Positions 1-8,101 of a DNA stretch of 10,041 nt are shown here, piece by piece. Position 1 is the stretch's first letter. Each line of letters opens with the position of its first letter. A program made the translations under genes and the position numbers. The DNA is taken from positions 1 to 10,041 of the forward strand of contig JBCDEF010000100.1 of assembly GCA_039179915.1 (NCBI GenBank), given 5' to 3'. The notes beneath the pieces were generated by a model. It was not told where the DNA came from and ran no database searches. It worked only from the letters and a program-made list of their open reading frames with translations. This stretch comes from JANQQZ01 sp039179915 (GTDB taxonomy: Bacteria > Planctomycetota > Phycisphaerae > Phycisphaerales > UBA1924).

Positions 1-87
1 GACGACAACGGTGTCGCCGGAGTCCTGCTGCTTGGTCCCGTCCTTGTTGGTGCCGAACACGCGTGCGATCGCGGCGAACATCCCCAT
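1..87 (-). CDS. N-terminus of unidentified protein (runs off left edge)
   Basis: This minus-strand reading frame starts near the left edge and continues beyond it. It reads MGMFAAIARVFGTNKDGTKQ and then a short D/S/G/T/V-rich stretch. I chose the ATG at 87-85 because a strong Shine-Dalgarno, GAAAGGA (105-99), lies 11 bases upstream. The earlier in-frame ATG at 99-97 overlaps that Shine-Dalgarno and cannot use it, and a third ATG at 81-79 is also possible. Only 29 codons are visible and no domain can be recognised. The start is a short hydrophobic/basic helix followed by a polar linker, which could suit a small cytoplasmic or membrane-tethered protein, but no function is assigned. It lies downstream of the GH31 gene on the same strand, separated by about 147 bases that contain a hairpin and a 12-bp repeat, so co-transcription is uncertain. 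Confidence 0.6.
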   Translation of the reverse strand, partial: MGMFAAIARVFGTNKDGTKQQDSGDTVVV

Positions 88-108
88 CGCGCAACCCATC
101 CTTTCGAA

Positions 109-127
109 CGCCGGGTTCCACCCGGCG
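109..127. promoter_or_regulatory. Perfect 8-bp-stem hairpin upstream of the left-edge gene
   Basis: CGCCGGGT (109-116) and ACCCGGCG (120-127) are perfect reverse complements separated by three bases. On the minus strand the hairpin ends four bases before the GAAAGGA ribosome binding site of the left-edge gene, so in that transcript it would sit in the 5' leader. No run of U follows on either strand, so it is not a standard intrinsic terminator. It could be a leader structure affecting translation or mRNA stability, a factor-assisted stop for the GH31 transcript, or chance in GC-rich DNA. The pairing is directly visible; the role is inference. Confidence 0.4.
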
Positions 128-190
128 CTGGGTGACTCTCAGAATCTAGCGTTCCCAGAGCGTAGTACGCGAGGGGCGGGCACGCGAGCC

Positions 191-226
191 CGGTTTGTGG
201 ACCGGTTTGTGGACCGGTTTGTGGAC
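191..226. repeat. Three perfect tandem copies of a 12-bp unit
   Basis: The unit CGGTTTGTGGAC occurs three times head to tail without mismatch (191-202, 203-214, 215-226). It lies between the stop of the GH31 gene (235) and the left-edge gene. Because the period is a multiple of three, the array does not disrupt open frames, and it creates an artificial R-F-V-D repeat in one plus-strand frame. The stretch from 100 to 234 holds only this array, the hairpin at 109-127 and a ribosome binding site. The array could be a slipped-strand expansion or a multi-copy protein-binding site; nothing here decides between them. Confidence 0.85.
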
Positions 227-234
227 TGGGGGAA

Positions 235-2409
235 TCAGCGGCCTAGGTCGATGATCACCGGCTGGCCGTCTCGGCCGGTGGCTTCGAACGTGCCGTTGTC
301 GGTCATCACCCTGACGCGGACGGCCCGGTCCGGGCGGGGCCGATCACCCCGGACCGCGCCGATCCGGACCACGATCGTTCTGCCGATCCGCTGAGCGATG
401 TAGCGGGTCAGCAGGTAATCGCCGTCGAGGTAGTCGTACCCATCGCCGGCGTCCTCGTAGAGGATGCCCTCCGCACGCCCGGTCCGGTCGAGGCTGACGT
501 GGAGCGTCAGCGGGTCGAGCGGCTTCTCACCGACGTACTGGATCTTGGGCCCGGTCGGCACGATGGTGCCGCCCTTGAGGTACATGTCCGGGATATCCGG
601 GTTGTCGGCGCCGAAGAGCTCGAAGGGACGCCAGATGCCCTTGGGCTTGACCGGGGCGCGATCGGCGTTGAGCGTCAGCATCGGCTCAACGAGTAGAGCG
701 TCGCCGACGAGGAACGAGTCGTCCTCGCCGCGGAGCGCCATGTCGGACGGGTCGGCAAAGAAGAGCGGGCGGAGGATGGGCAGGCCGGTGGTGTGGGCCT
801 GGTGGAAGAGGGTGTAGTAGTAGGGGAGCAGGGCGTAGCGGTTGTTGAGCGCCTGCCTCGCGGTGTTTTCGACCTCTTCGCCCCAGGCCCAGGGCTCCTT
901 GTCGCGGTTGCCGACGGCCGTGTGCCCGCGGGGGAAGGGCAGCAGCGTGCCGAAGCCGAACCATCGCTCGAACTGGTCGGCGTCGCCGTTGCCGATGAAG
1001 CCGCCCAGGTCGGGCCCGTAGAACGGGAAGCCGGACAGGCCCATGTTCAGGACCATCGGCACCGAGACTTCCAGGTCCCACCAGTCGGCGGAGTTGTCGC
1101 CCGACCAGCCGGCGGCGTAGCGCTGGGTGCCCAGGTGCATCGCTCGGCTGAGCACGAAAGGACGCTTGTCGGGGTCCGCGGCCTGGATGCCCTCGCGGGA
1201 GGCCTTGACCATCATCATGCCGAAGACGTTGTGGAAGCGTGCGTGCGTGCCGCCGCCGCCCATCGCCGGGTCGCCGCCGTGGATGTTGTCCTCGGGCATG
1301 GTTTTGCTTGGCACGTTGAAGATCGCCGGCTCGTTCATGTCGTTCCAGACACCGGTGATGCCGTTGGCCATGAAGTCGTCGTAGAGCCCGGCCCACCACT
1401 CGCGCACATCGGGCCGGGTGTAGTCCGGGAAGACGCACCAGCCGGGCCAGACCTCGCCGCGGTAGGTCTCGCCGTCGGCGGTCTTGACCGCGTAGTCGTT
1501 TGCAACGATGTCCTCGTAGACGCTGTAGCCCTCGGCCGGGAAGCGATCGGTCTCAGCCGCCACGCCCGGGTTGATCATCCAGACGTTGTGGAAGTTCTTT
1601 TCTTCGAGCAGCCACTCGTTGAGTCCCTTGGGATCGGGGAACCGCTCGCTGTCGAACCGGAACGTGCGGTACTCGTCCTGGTAGTGGATGTCCATCCAGA
1701 TCACATCGGCCGGCAGCTCGCGGGCGCGGAACTCGGTCGCGATCTCGCGGACGCGCGAGTCGGGGTAGTAGCTGTACCGGCACTGGTGGTAGCCGATGGC
1801 CCATTTCGGCGGCATCGGCATGTAGCCGGTCAGCTCAGCCAGAGCCATGACGACTTCTTGCGGGCTGTCGCGGTCGATAACGATGACCGGGAACTCGGGG
1901 CCGTCGCTGTGGAAGCGGATGCCGTCGCTGAGATCGATGGTGACCCGGTAGGTCGAGTCGCCGATGACGCCGAAGGCCGAGCCGTCCTCACGGACCGCGA
2001 GCACCCAGGGGTGCGACTTGTAGAGCGACTGGGTGTTGTCCTTGTAGCCGTAAGAGTCGGAGTTCCAGAGCACGGTGGTGCGGCCGTTGCGCTGGAGCGG
2101 TCCGGGGACCTCGCCGGTGCCGTAGAGGCTGGTGCCGGGCTCGATGTTGATCGAGAAGCTGCTGCGGCCGTCATCGTCGGTGAAGAACTCGGGGGCGGGG
2201 CCGAACTCGGCGGGTGCTGGTCCGGTCGCGGGAAGGTTGGGGTCGAGCAGGGCGTAGGAGGGGAACGCGGCATCGCGTGCGTCGGCCGAGGCGTGGAAGC
2301 GGACGATCCGGTCGCCGACAGATTCGGCGACGGGCTGCGCGGCGGCGCCGGCTGTCACGAGCAGCACCGCAGCGGGGGACAAAATCGCACGGGAAAGTCC
2401 GTTGAGCAT
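235..2409 (-). CDS. Secreted GH31 family alpha-glucosidase-like glycoside hydrolase
   Basis: This 724-residue protein is predicted to remove alpha-linked glucose from non-reducing ends of oligosaccharides outside the inner membrane. An N-terminal signal peptide of about 24 residues ends near GAAAQP. Residues about 30-190 form the GH31 N-terminal beta-sandwich, and about 195-545 the catalytic barrel. The nucleophile motif GVWNDMNEP places the catalytic Asp at 357, and WSGDNSADWW gives the acid/base Asp at 438. The active-site segment WMDIHYQDEYRTF lies near 238-250. A C-terminal beta domain follows, with LPILRPLFF at about 543-551. I chose the ATG at 2409-2407 because GGAG lies 8 bases upstream (2421-2418) and the signal peptide starts there; an in-frame ATG 24 bases earlier lacks these. 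The gene is divergent from a GH13 amylase, which supports a role on starch or glycogen fragments. Alpha-xylosidase or other GH31 specificities cannot be excluded. No dockerin is present. Confidence 0.93.
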   Translation of the reverse strand: MLNGLSRAILSPAAVLLVTAGAAAQPVAESVGDRIVRFHASADARDAAFPSYALLDPNLPATGPAPAEFGPAPEFFTDDDGRSSFSINIEPGTSLYGTGEVPGPLQRNGRTTVLWNSDSYGYKDNTQSLYKSHPWVLAVREDGSAFGVIGDSTYRVTIDLSDGIRFHSDGPEFPVIVIDRDSPQEVVMALAELTGYMPMPPKWAIGYHQCRYSYYPDSRVREIATEFRARELPADVIWMDIHYQDEYRTFRFDSERFPDPKGLNEWLLEEKNFHNVWMINPGVAAETDRFPAEGYSVYEDIVANDYAVKTADGETYRGEVWPGWCVFPDYTRPDVREWWAGLYDDFMANGITGVWNDMNEPAIFNVPSKTMPEDNIHGGDPAMGGGGTHARFHNVFGMMMVKASREGIQAADPDKRPFVLSRAMHLGTQRYAAGWSGDNSADWWDLEVSVPMVLNMGLSGFPFYGPDLGGFIGNGDADQFERWFGFGTLLPFPRGHTAVGNRDKEPWAWGEEVENTARQALNNRYALLPYYYTLFHQAHTTGLPILRPLFFADPSDMALRGEDDSFLVGDALLVEPMLTLNADRAPVKPKGIWRPFELFGADNPDIPDMYLKGGTIVPTGPKIQYVGEKPLDPLTLHVSLDRTGRAEGILYEDAGDGYDYLDGDYLLTRYIAQRIGRTIVVRIGAVRGDRPRPDRAVRVRVMTDNGTFEATGRDGQPVIIDLGR

Positions 2410-2665
2410 CTCTGAGTCTCCAGCAAGGTGCACCCGCCCGGTGTCCGGCGTGGCTGTGGTTCAATCAACGTCCGATGTTTGGCCTGCACGGGTCCGTTTG
2501 TCGCGGTTGTCGTCCGAAAACCGGCTCTTGGTGAGCGGAAAGCGGCGCGGTTGGTCTTCTCGGGTTTCGAACCGGTTGATACGATGTTCGTATACCTGAG
2601 TTCACCCCCGCCGGTGCATGAACACCCCTGCACAGCGTCTGCAAATGTAGACCACGGAGACGACG
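2410..2665. promoter_or_regulatory. Divergent promoter region between GH31 and GH13 genes
   Basis: These 256 bases separate the start codons of two divergently transcribed secreted glycosidases and must hold the promoters of both. Each gene has a clear ribosome binding site: GGAG at 2421-2418 (minus), 8 bases from the GH31 start, and GGAG at 2656-2659 (plus), 6 bases from the GH13 start. The segment 2565-2593 is dense in palindromes: TTCGAA (2566-2571), AACCGGTT (2570-2577), and the inverted repeat listed separately. I cannot identify convincing -35/-10 pairs. A shared transcription factor site that controls both genes in response to a sugar is a reasonable inference but unproven. Confidence 0.6.
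2579..2593. promoter_or_regulatory. Inverted repeat, candidate operator
   Basis: ATACGA (2579-2584), a three-base spacer TGT, and TCGTAT (2588-2593) form a perfect inverted repeat 73 bases upstream of the amylase start and about 170 bases from the GH31 start. It is more AT-rich than the surrounding sequence, as expected near a promoter, and it overlaps TTGATA (2576-2581), which resembles a -35 hexamer. A dimeric regulator could bind here. The symmetry is observed; the regulator and effect are not known. Confidence 0.35.
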
Positions 2666-5470
2666 ATGACGAAGCACGTGTTGCGCACCGCCACCGCCGC
2701 CGCTGTCCTTGCCTCTGCGGGCGCCGCGGCTGGGCAGGGCCAGTACCCGCCCATGCTCCAATGGTTCGAGATCGAATGGCAGGACATGGAACGCCGCATC
2801 CCGGACATGTTCCTGGCCGGCTACGGCTCGACCTGGCTGCCACCGATTTCGAAAGCACTCGCGCCGGGGTTTGCCAAGAGCCCGGGCTACGACCCGCTCG
2901 ATCGGTTCAACCTGGGCTCGGGCTCGACCGGCGAGACAACCTACGGGTCCGAGGACGACTTGCGGGCCGTGCTCGCCGAGTTCGAGAACGCCAACGTCCG
3001 GGTCTATGTCGACCTGATCATGAACCACAACGGCTTCCGCCGGGCCGATGAAGGGTTCCACATCGAGGGCGGGTACCCGGGCTTCTGGGCCAACCCGCCG
3101 GCCGGGCGAGGCCTGTTTCCGACCGACGATTGGGGCGATTTCCACAATTCGCCGACCAACAGCGGCTACCTACAGTCGACCGATCCTGGAGCACCGCTCT
3201 ACGACCTGTTCGAGGGCGACCTTGTAGCGCTGTGCGATATCGACCAGTTCTCGACGAACACGTTCGTCCGCCAGCCGACCGAGCCGGGGCCGTTCAACAT
3301 CCCGGCCGGCACACTGCGGAACCAGCCCGACCCGGAGAACGCCAAGTTCTACCCGGATACCGACCTGGGTTTCCAGGCCGAGACGATCTTCAACCCCGGC
3401 ACGTTCCGCAATCCGCAGACCAGCAGCGTCACGCGGTTCCCGTGGAACCCGCTGGATGTCATGAACGGCGATCCGATCGGCGAGACGCCGTCGGACTACC
3501 TTGTGCGGCATACACGCTGGCTGCTCGAAGAGGTCGGCATCGACGGCTTCCGGCTCGATGCTGCCAAGCACATCCCATCGCTCTTTTGGGACCGCGACTG
3601 GGACACGGCTGTCTACAACAACTGGGAGCACCCGTCGGGCGTCAAGGTCACGGCGTACAGCTTCGGCGAGTCGACCGCGGGCAACGGCTTCATCTACGAC
3701 CAGTACATCCGCCGGCCCAATAACAACGTCCGAGCCGGTGATGAGTGGGGCAACCGCGACACGCTCGACCTCGACGGCTCGGGCGCGCTGCGGAACCTGA
3801 TCAACGCCAACGGCTTCGGCACCTGGCAGGACCCGCTCGACCGCCACTTCGACAACGTCGACGGCTTCAACGACGGCACGCTCGGCGTCAACCACGTTTT
3901 CAGCCACGACAACGGCAGCTTCGGCGACGGCGGCTCGCTCCCGGGCGAGCCGAGCCTCCAGCAGATGGGCCTGCCGCAGAACGTCTACGTGCTGATGCGG
4001 CCCGGCCAATCGATCATCTATCACAACGAACTGGGGCTCGACCGGCCCGCGGGCAACTTCTCGCCCCGCAACGGCGTGCGGCTGGCTCTCGGCCGCGACC
4101 GCGTCGCCGACCAGCTCGACGACACAATCACGCGCGTTGTGCAGCTGGCCAACGAGGTCGGCCGCGGCGATATCGATGTCACCAGCTACACCGACCCGAA
4201 CCAGCCCAACATCGACGACGTGTTCGTCTTCGAGCGCCGCCAGCGGGGCGGGCCGGGCAACGCGCTGATCGCGGTCAACGACCGCCGGAACGCCGGCTTC
4301 GAGACGCGGGATGTCGTGACCAACTTCGCCCCCGGCACCCGACTGCACGAGCAGACCGGCAACGCCGCGGATCCGGTCGTCGATCCCAATGGCGACATCC
4401 CCGAGGTGATCACCGTCGGCGCCAACGGCCGGCTGACGATCAACGTGCCCAACAACGTCTCGTCCGCGGCTGCGCACGAGAAGGGCTTTGTGATCTACAC
4501 CCCCGCGCTGCCCGAGGGCACGCTGACGATCTCGAACGTGACCGGGCAGCTGCCGGCCGAGCCGCCGTTCTTTCCGGCGTATGCCCGGCGGATCAACCAG
4601 ATCGACATCGTCGAGGGTGAGACCTTCGACATCGAGCTGACAACCACCCAGGCCGATCCGCTCGACCCGAACACCGACGACAATGCCCTGTTCCGCATCG
4701 GCGAGGGCTACCAGGACTTCAACGGCAACGGCCAGGTCGACTTCCCCGTCGGCCTGCAGGATTTCAACGGCAACGGCGTGCTCGAGTTCCCCCAAGAAGA
4801 AGTTCTCACCGGCGGCTTCGAGCAATTCCTGACCGTGAACCAGCCGCTGTTCGGCTCGGGCAACACGGAGGGCGTCTACCGCCAGACGATCGACGCGTCG
4901 CAGATCGGCGAGGGGCTGGCCTACATCACGGTCCGCGCGTTCCGCCAGCGCGACGACGGCGGCGACCCGCTCTACCGCGAGTTCCGCGAGGTGGTCTACA
5001 TCGACAACGAGCCGCCCGGCATCGAGTTCGTTGACCCGCCGGCCCAGCTGGAGACGGGCGGCGGCGAGTTCCGCTTCCGCGCGACCGATCGCACGACCGC
5101 GAGCGTCGTCTCGTTCGCGAACATCGCCGAGGGTGTTGATCCGATCGAGTTCGGCCGCACGCGGCAATCGGCGACCCGCGACGATCGCTACGACTGGCGG
5201 TTCTCGTTCCTCGGCCTACCGCACGGGTTCAACACGATCTGGGCGGTCGCGTACGAAGAGTCGGGTACCGGCAACGCGGTGAGCCACACGGTCTTCGTCG
5301 ACACCTGCGTCGCCGACGTGAACAACGACGGCTTCGCCGACAGCGGCGACTTCTTTGCCTGGGTCGTCGCGTTCGGCAACCAGGACCCGGCCGCCGACCA
5401 GAACGAAGACGGGCTGGTCAACGGCAGCGACTTCTTTGCCTGGGTCGCCAACTTCGGCGAAGGCTGCTGA
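2666..5470 (+). CDS. Secreted multi-domain GH13 alpha-amylase-like enzyme with C-terminal GC-type dockerin
   Basis: This 934-residue protein is predicted to hydrolyse internal alpha-1,4 bonds of starch-like glucans outside the inner membrane. A signal peptide covers about residues 1-23 (cleavage near AAGQG). The GH13 barrel follows with all conserved regions: DLIMNH (116-121); GFRLDAAKH (294-302) with nucleophile Asp298; SFGES with general acid Glu335; and FSHDN (412-416) with stabilising Asp415. A beta-rich domain C spans about 530-622. Residues about 623-880 hold further beta-sandwich-like sequence with two DFNGNG loops. The end, 881-934, has two dockerin-like loops and finishes in Gly-Cys. 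The start is supported by a signal peptide and GGAG 6 bases upstream. The protein is much longer than a simple amylase (about 450-650 residues). It is divergent from a GH31 glucosidase and is terminated by a strong hairpin. Exact subfamily and product specificity (amylase, maltogenic, or other) are not certain. Confidence 0.92.
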   Translation: MTKHVLRTATAAAVLASAGAAAGQGQYPPMLQWFEIEWQDMERRIPDMFLAGYGSTWLPPISKALAPGFAKSPGYDPLDRFNLGSGSTGETTYGSEDDLRAVLAEFENANVRVYVDLIMNHNGFRRADEGFHIEGGYPGFWANPPAGRGLFPTDDWGDFHNSPTNSGYLQSTDPGAPLYDLFEGDLVALCDIDQFSTNTFVRQPTEPGPFNIPAGTLRNQPDPENAKFYPDTDLGFQAETIFNPGTFRNPQTSSVTRFPWNPLDVMNGDPIGETPSDYLVRHTRWLLEEVGIDGFRLDAAKHIPSLFWDRDWDTAVYNNWEHPSGVKVTAYSFGESTAGNGFIYDQYIRRPNNNVRAGDEWGNRDTLDLDGSGALRNLINANGFGTWQDPLDRHFDNVDGFNDGTLGVNHVFSHDNGSFGDGGSLPGEPSLQQMGLPQNVYVLMRPGQSIIYHNELGLDRPAGNFSPRNGVRLALGRDRVADQLDDTITRVVQLANEVGRGDIDVTSYTDPNQPNIDDVFVFERRQRGGPGNALIAVNDRRNAGFETRDVVTNFAPGTRLHEQTGNAADPVVDPNGDIPEVITVGANGRLTINVPNNVSSAAAHEKGFVIYTPALPEGTLTISNVTGQLPAEPPFFPAYARRINQIDIVEGETFDIELTTTQADPLDPNTDDNALFRIGEGYQDFNGNGQVDFPVGLQDFNGNGVLEFPQEEVLTGGFEQFLTVNQPLFGSGNTEGVYRQTIDASQIGEGLAYITVRAFRQRDDGGDPLYREFREVVYIDNEPPGIEFVDPPAQLETGGGEFRFRATDRTTASVVSFANIAEGVDPIEFGRTRQSATRDDRYDWRFSFLGLPHGFNTIWAVAYEESGTGNAVSHTVFVDTCVADVNNDGFADSGDFFAWVVAFGNQDPAADQNEDGLVNGSDFFAWVANFGEGC
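4715..4792 (+). other. Two tandem DFNGNG calcium-loop-like repeats in the amylase
   Basis: Within the amylase, residues 684-694 (DFNGNGQVDFP) and 699-709 (DFNGNGVLEFP) are near-identical repeats 15 residues apart. Each has acidic or Asn side chains at loop positions 1, 3, 5 and 9, the pattern of short D-x-[DN]-x-[DN]-G calcium-binding loops. They interrupt a beta-rich region beyond the catalytic module. They are distinct from the C-terminal dockerin repeats, which follow the longer twelve-residue D-x-N-x-D-G pattern. Calcium binding is inferred from the residue pattern. Confidence 0.6.
5306..5467 (+). other. Dockerin-like domain ending in Gly-Cys (amylase C-terminus)
   Basis: Residues 881-934 of the amylase start with Cys881 and contain two repeats. 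DVNNDGFADSGD (884-895) and DQNEDGLVNGSD (911-922) each have the D-x-N-x-D-G-x5-D calcium loop of dockerin type I, followed by FFAWV and a small helix. The chain ends FGEGC. NCBI protein families describe such C-termini in Planctomycetota as GC-type dockerin domains (recalled, not looked up). The near-invariant final Cys suggests surface anchoring or processing. The two cysteines flanking the repeats could also form a disulfide. No cohesin partner is seen in this window. Confidence 0.8.
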
Positions 5471-5496
5471 ACGGAGCGCCGGCACACATCAAACGA

Positions 5497-5527
5497 AAAA
5501 GGGCCGCCCACGCCCGGCGGCCCTTTT
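5497..5527. terminator. Bidirectional intrinsic terminator between amylase and GAPDH
   Basis: AAAAGGGCCGCC (5497-5508) and GGCGGCCCTTTT (5516-5527) pair perfectly around a seven-base loop. The stem has an eight-bp GC core flanked by an A run on the left and a T run on the right, so it gives a U tract after the GC stem when read in either direction. It sits 27 bases after the amylase stop (plus) and 23 bases after the GAPDH stop (minus), as expected for two convergent genes sharing one terminator. Confidence 0.92.
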
Positions 5528-5549
5528 CATGTTGGTGTTCGATCGGTGA

Positions 5550-6581
<1,032 letters not shown>

Positions 6582-6726
6582 GGTCATCGTCCTTTCGATC
6601 GTTGATGGGGTGCGTCGGGCCGTCTGCCGCGATCGCATCCGACGGTAGAACGCTCCCGGCGTTGCCGTCCACGATGCGGGCGTGTATACATCCGGGGAAC
6701 CGCCGTCGGGGCGTCTCCGGCCGCGG

Positions 6727-8046
6727 CTAGACGGTCGCCGGGATCCGGTTCATCGCGACCAGGCCGCCGACGATCGTCGCGACCGGGCGGACGCGGAACC
6801 GTCGGCCCAGGAAGGGCGTGTTGACCGATTTGCCTGCGAGGTCGTCGGCGGTCACGGTCCATTCGTGGTCGGGGTCGATCACGGTGATATCCGCGGGGCC
6901 GCCCACGGCGAGCCGGCCGAGGCCCTCTCGTCCACGGTGTGCGGCGTCCAGGCCGCACAGGTCGGCCGGGCCGGTGGTCATGCGTCGGATCAGCCCGGCC
7001 CAGTCAAGCCGTCCGGTGTCCAGCAGCGCCTCGGCGTAGGCGGCCAGCGCCGTCTCGAGCCCGATGATCCCGAATGGGGCCTGGTCGAAGGGCAGGGCCT
7101 TGTTTTCAGACGTGTGCGGAGCGTGGTCTGTCGCGAGCACCGAGATCACGCCCTGCGCGACCGCGTCGCGTATCGCTTCGACATCGGCCTGCTCGCGGAG
7201 CGGCGGGTTCATCTTGGCCAGCGTGTTGTACCCGTCGCAGGCTTGGTCGGTCAGCAGCAGGTGGTGAGGGGAAGCCTCGGCGGAGACCGGGAGCCCATCG
7301 GCCTGAGCCCGGCGGACGATCTCGACCGAGCCTGCCGAGGAGATGTGCTGGACGTGATACCGGCAGCCGGTCTCGCGGACGAGCCGCACGTCCCGCTCGA
7401 TGATGATCTCCTCCGCGACGCGGGGCCAGCCGGTCAGGCCCAGGCGGGTCGAGACCTCGCCGGCGTGCATCGCCGCGTTCCGGGTCAGCGTCGGGTCCTG
7501 GCAGTGCTGCATAAACGCGAGGCCCGCGGCGGCCGCGGCGCGGAGCACCGTTCGCATCATCCCCGCCGATTCGATCACGTCGCCGTCATCCGAGATGCCG
7601 ACTGCCCCCGCCTCGGCGAGAAGCCGGATCTCGGTCAGCCGTTCGCCCGCCCGGTCGGCGGTGCCCGCGGCCACGGGAAAAACTCGGCACCGGCCGACGG
7701 CCCTGGCCCGCTCCAGCACGGACCGCACGATCTCGGGCGAATCGATCGCCGGCCGGGTGTTGGGCATGCAGCACACGGTCGCGAACCCGCCCGCGACCGC
7801 GGCTCGGGTGCCGCTGGCGATCGTTTCCTTGTCTTCGTGTCCGGGCTCGCGCAGATGGACGTGCGGATCGATCAGCCCCGGGCAGACGATCAGGCCCGAT
7901 GCATCGATCAGCAGGTTTGCGGAGGCGCGGTCGAGGTCCGAGCCGATCGCGGCGATGCGGTCGCCCTCCACCGCGATGTCCGCCCGCTGGTCGAAGCCGC
8001 CGGCGGGATCGATCACCCGCCCGCCGAGAAGTAGCATGCTGCCCAT
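6727..8046 (-). CDS. pyrC: Dihydroorotase, type I
   Basis: This 439-residue cytoplasmic zinc enzyme cyclises N-carbamoyl-aspartate to dihydroorotate, the third step of de novo pyrimidine synthesis. The amidohydrolase barrel shows every expected metal ligand: His62 and His64 in PHVHLREPG, Asp154 in GISDDG, His181 in MQHCQD, His234 in HISSAG, and Asp307 in ATDHAPH. All six are offset by exactly three from the positions I recall for Bacillus anthracis type I dihydroorotase, which argues for an active enzyme rather than a pseudo-subunit. The start at 8046-8044 (MGSMLLLGGRVIDP) matches the family N-terminus. An ATG at 8037 is a close alternative, and no strong Shine-Dalgarno precedes either. The gene is divergent from a HEAT-like gene 55 bases away. 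No pyrB lies beside it in the window, although pyrB and pyrC are often adjacent in other bacteria. Confidence 0.95.
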   Translation of the reverse strand: MGSMLLLGGRVIDPAGGFDQRADIAVEGDRIAAIGSDLDRASANLLIDASGLIVCPGLIDPHVHLREPGHEDKETIASGTRAAVAGGFATVCCMPNTRPAIDSPEIVRSVLERARAVGRCRVFPVAAGTADRAGERLTEIRLLAEAGAVGISDDGDVIESAGMMRTVLRAAAAAGLAFMQHCQDPTLTRNAAMHAGEVSTRLGLTGWPRVAEEIIIERDVRLVRETGCRYHVQHISSAGSVEIVRRAQADGLPVSAEASPHHLLLTDQACDGYNTLAKMNPPLREQADVEAIRDAVAQGVISVLATDHAPHTSENKALPFDQAPFGIIGLETALAAYAEALLDTGRLDWAGLIRRMTTGPADLCGLDAAHRGREGLGRLAVGGPADITVIDPDHEWTVTADDLAGKSVNTPFLGRRFRVRPVATIVGGLVAMNRIPATV

Positions 8047-8101
8047 GGCCCACGATACGCGAACCGGCAACCCGGGCCCGTCCGGGCGGTAGCGGCTCGG
8101 C

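Noticed and set aside
191..226. The 12-bp array as a CRISPR array or replication iterons
   Set aside because: Units are directly adjacent with no spacers, and the unit does not match a DnaA box (the reverse would need TGTGNATAA). No replication or cas gene is nearby.
793..2415. Plus-strand open frame of 540 codons antisense to the GH31 gene
   Set aside because: It mirrors the GH31 codons on the opposite strand, is Val/Ala/Gly/Arg-rich with no recognisable domain, and the GH31 frame has complete catalytic motifs.
2576..2596. TTGATA and TATACC as a -35/-10 promoter pair
   Set aside because: Only nine bases separate them, far from the usual 16-18, so they cannot form one standard promoter.
3170..5167. 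Minus-strand open frame of 665 codons antisense to the amylase
   Set aside because: High-GC codon mirroring keeps it open. Its protein is a low-complexity Val/Ala/Asp/Arg/Glu mix with no domain, while the plus frame is a clear GH13 enzyme.
6682..8034. Plus-strand open frame of 450 codons antisense to pyrC
   Set aside because: Mirror frame of a well-conserved dihydroorotase; no family features.
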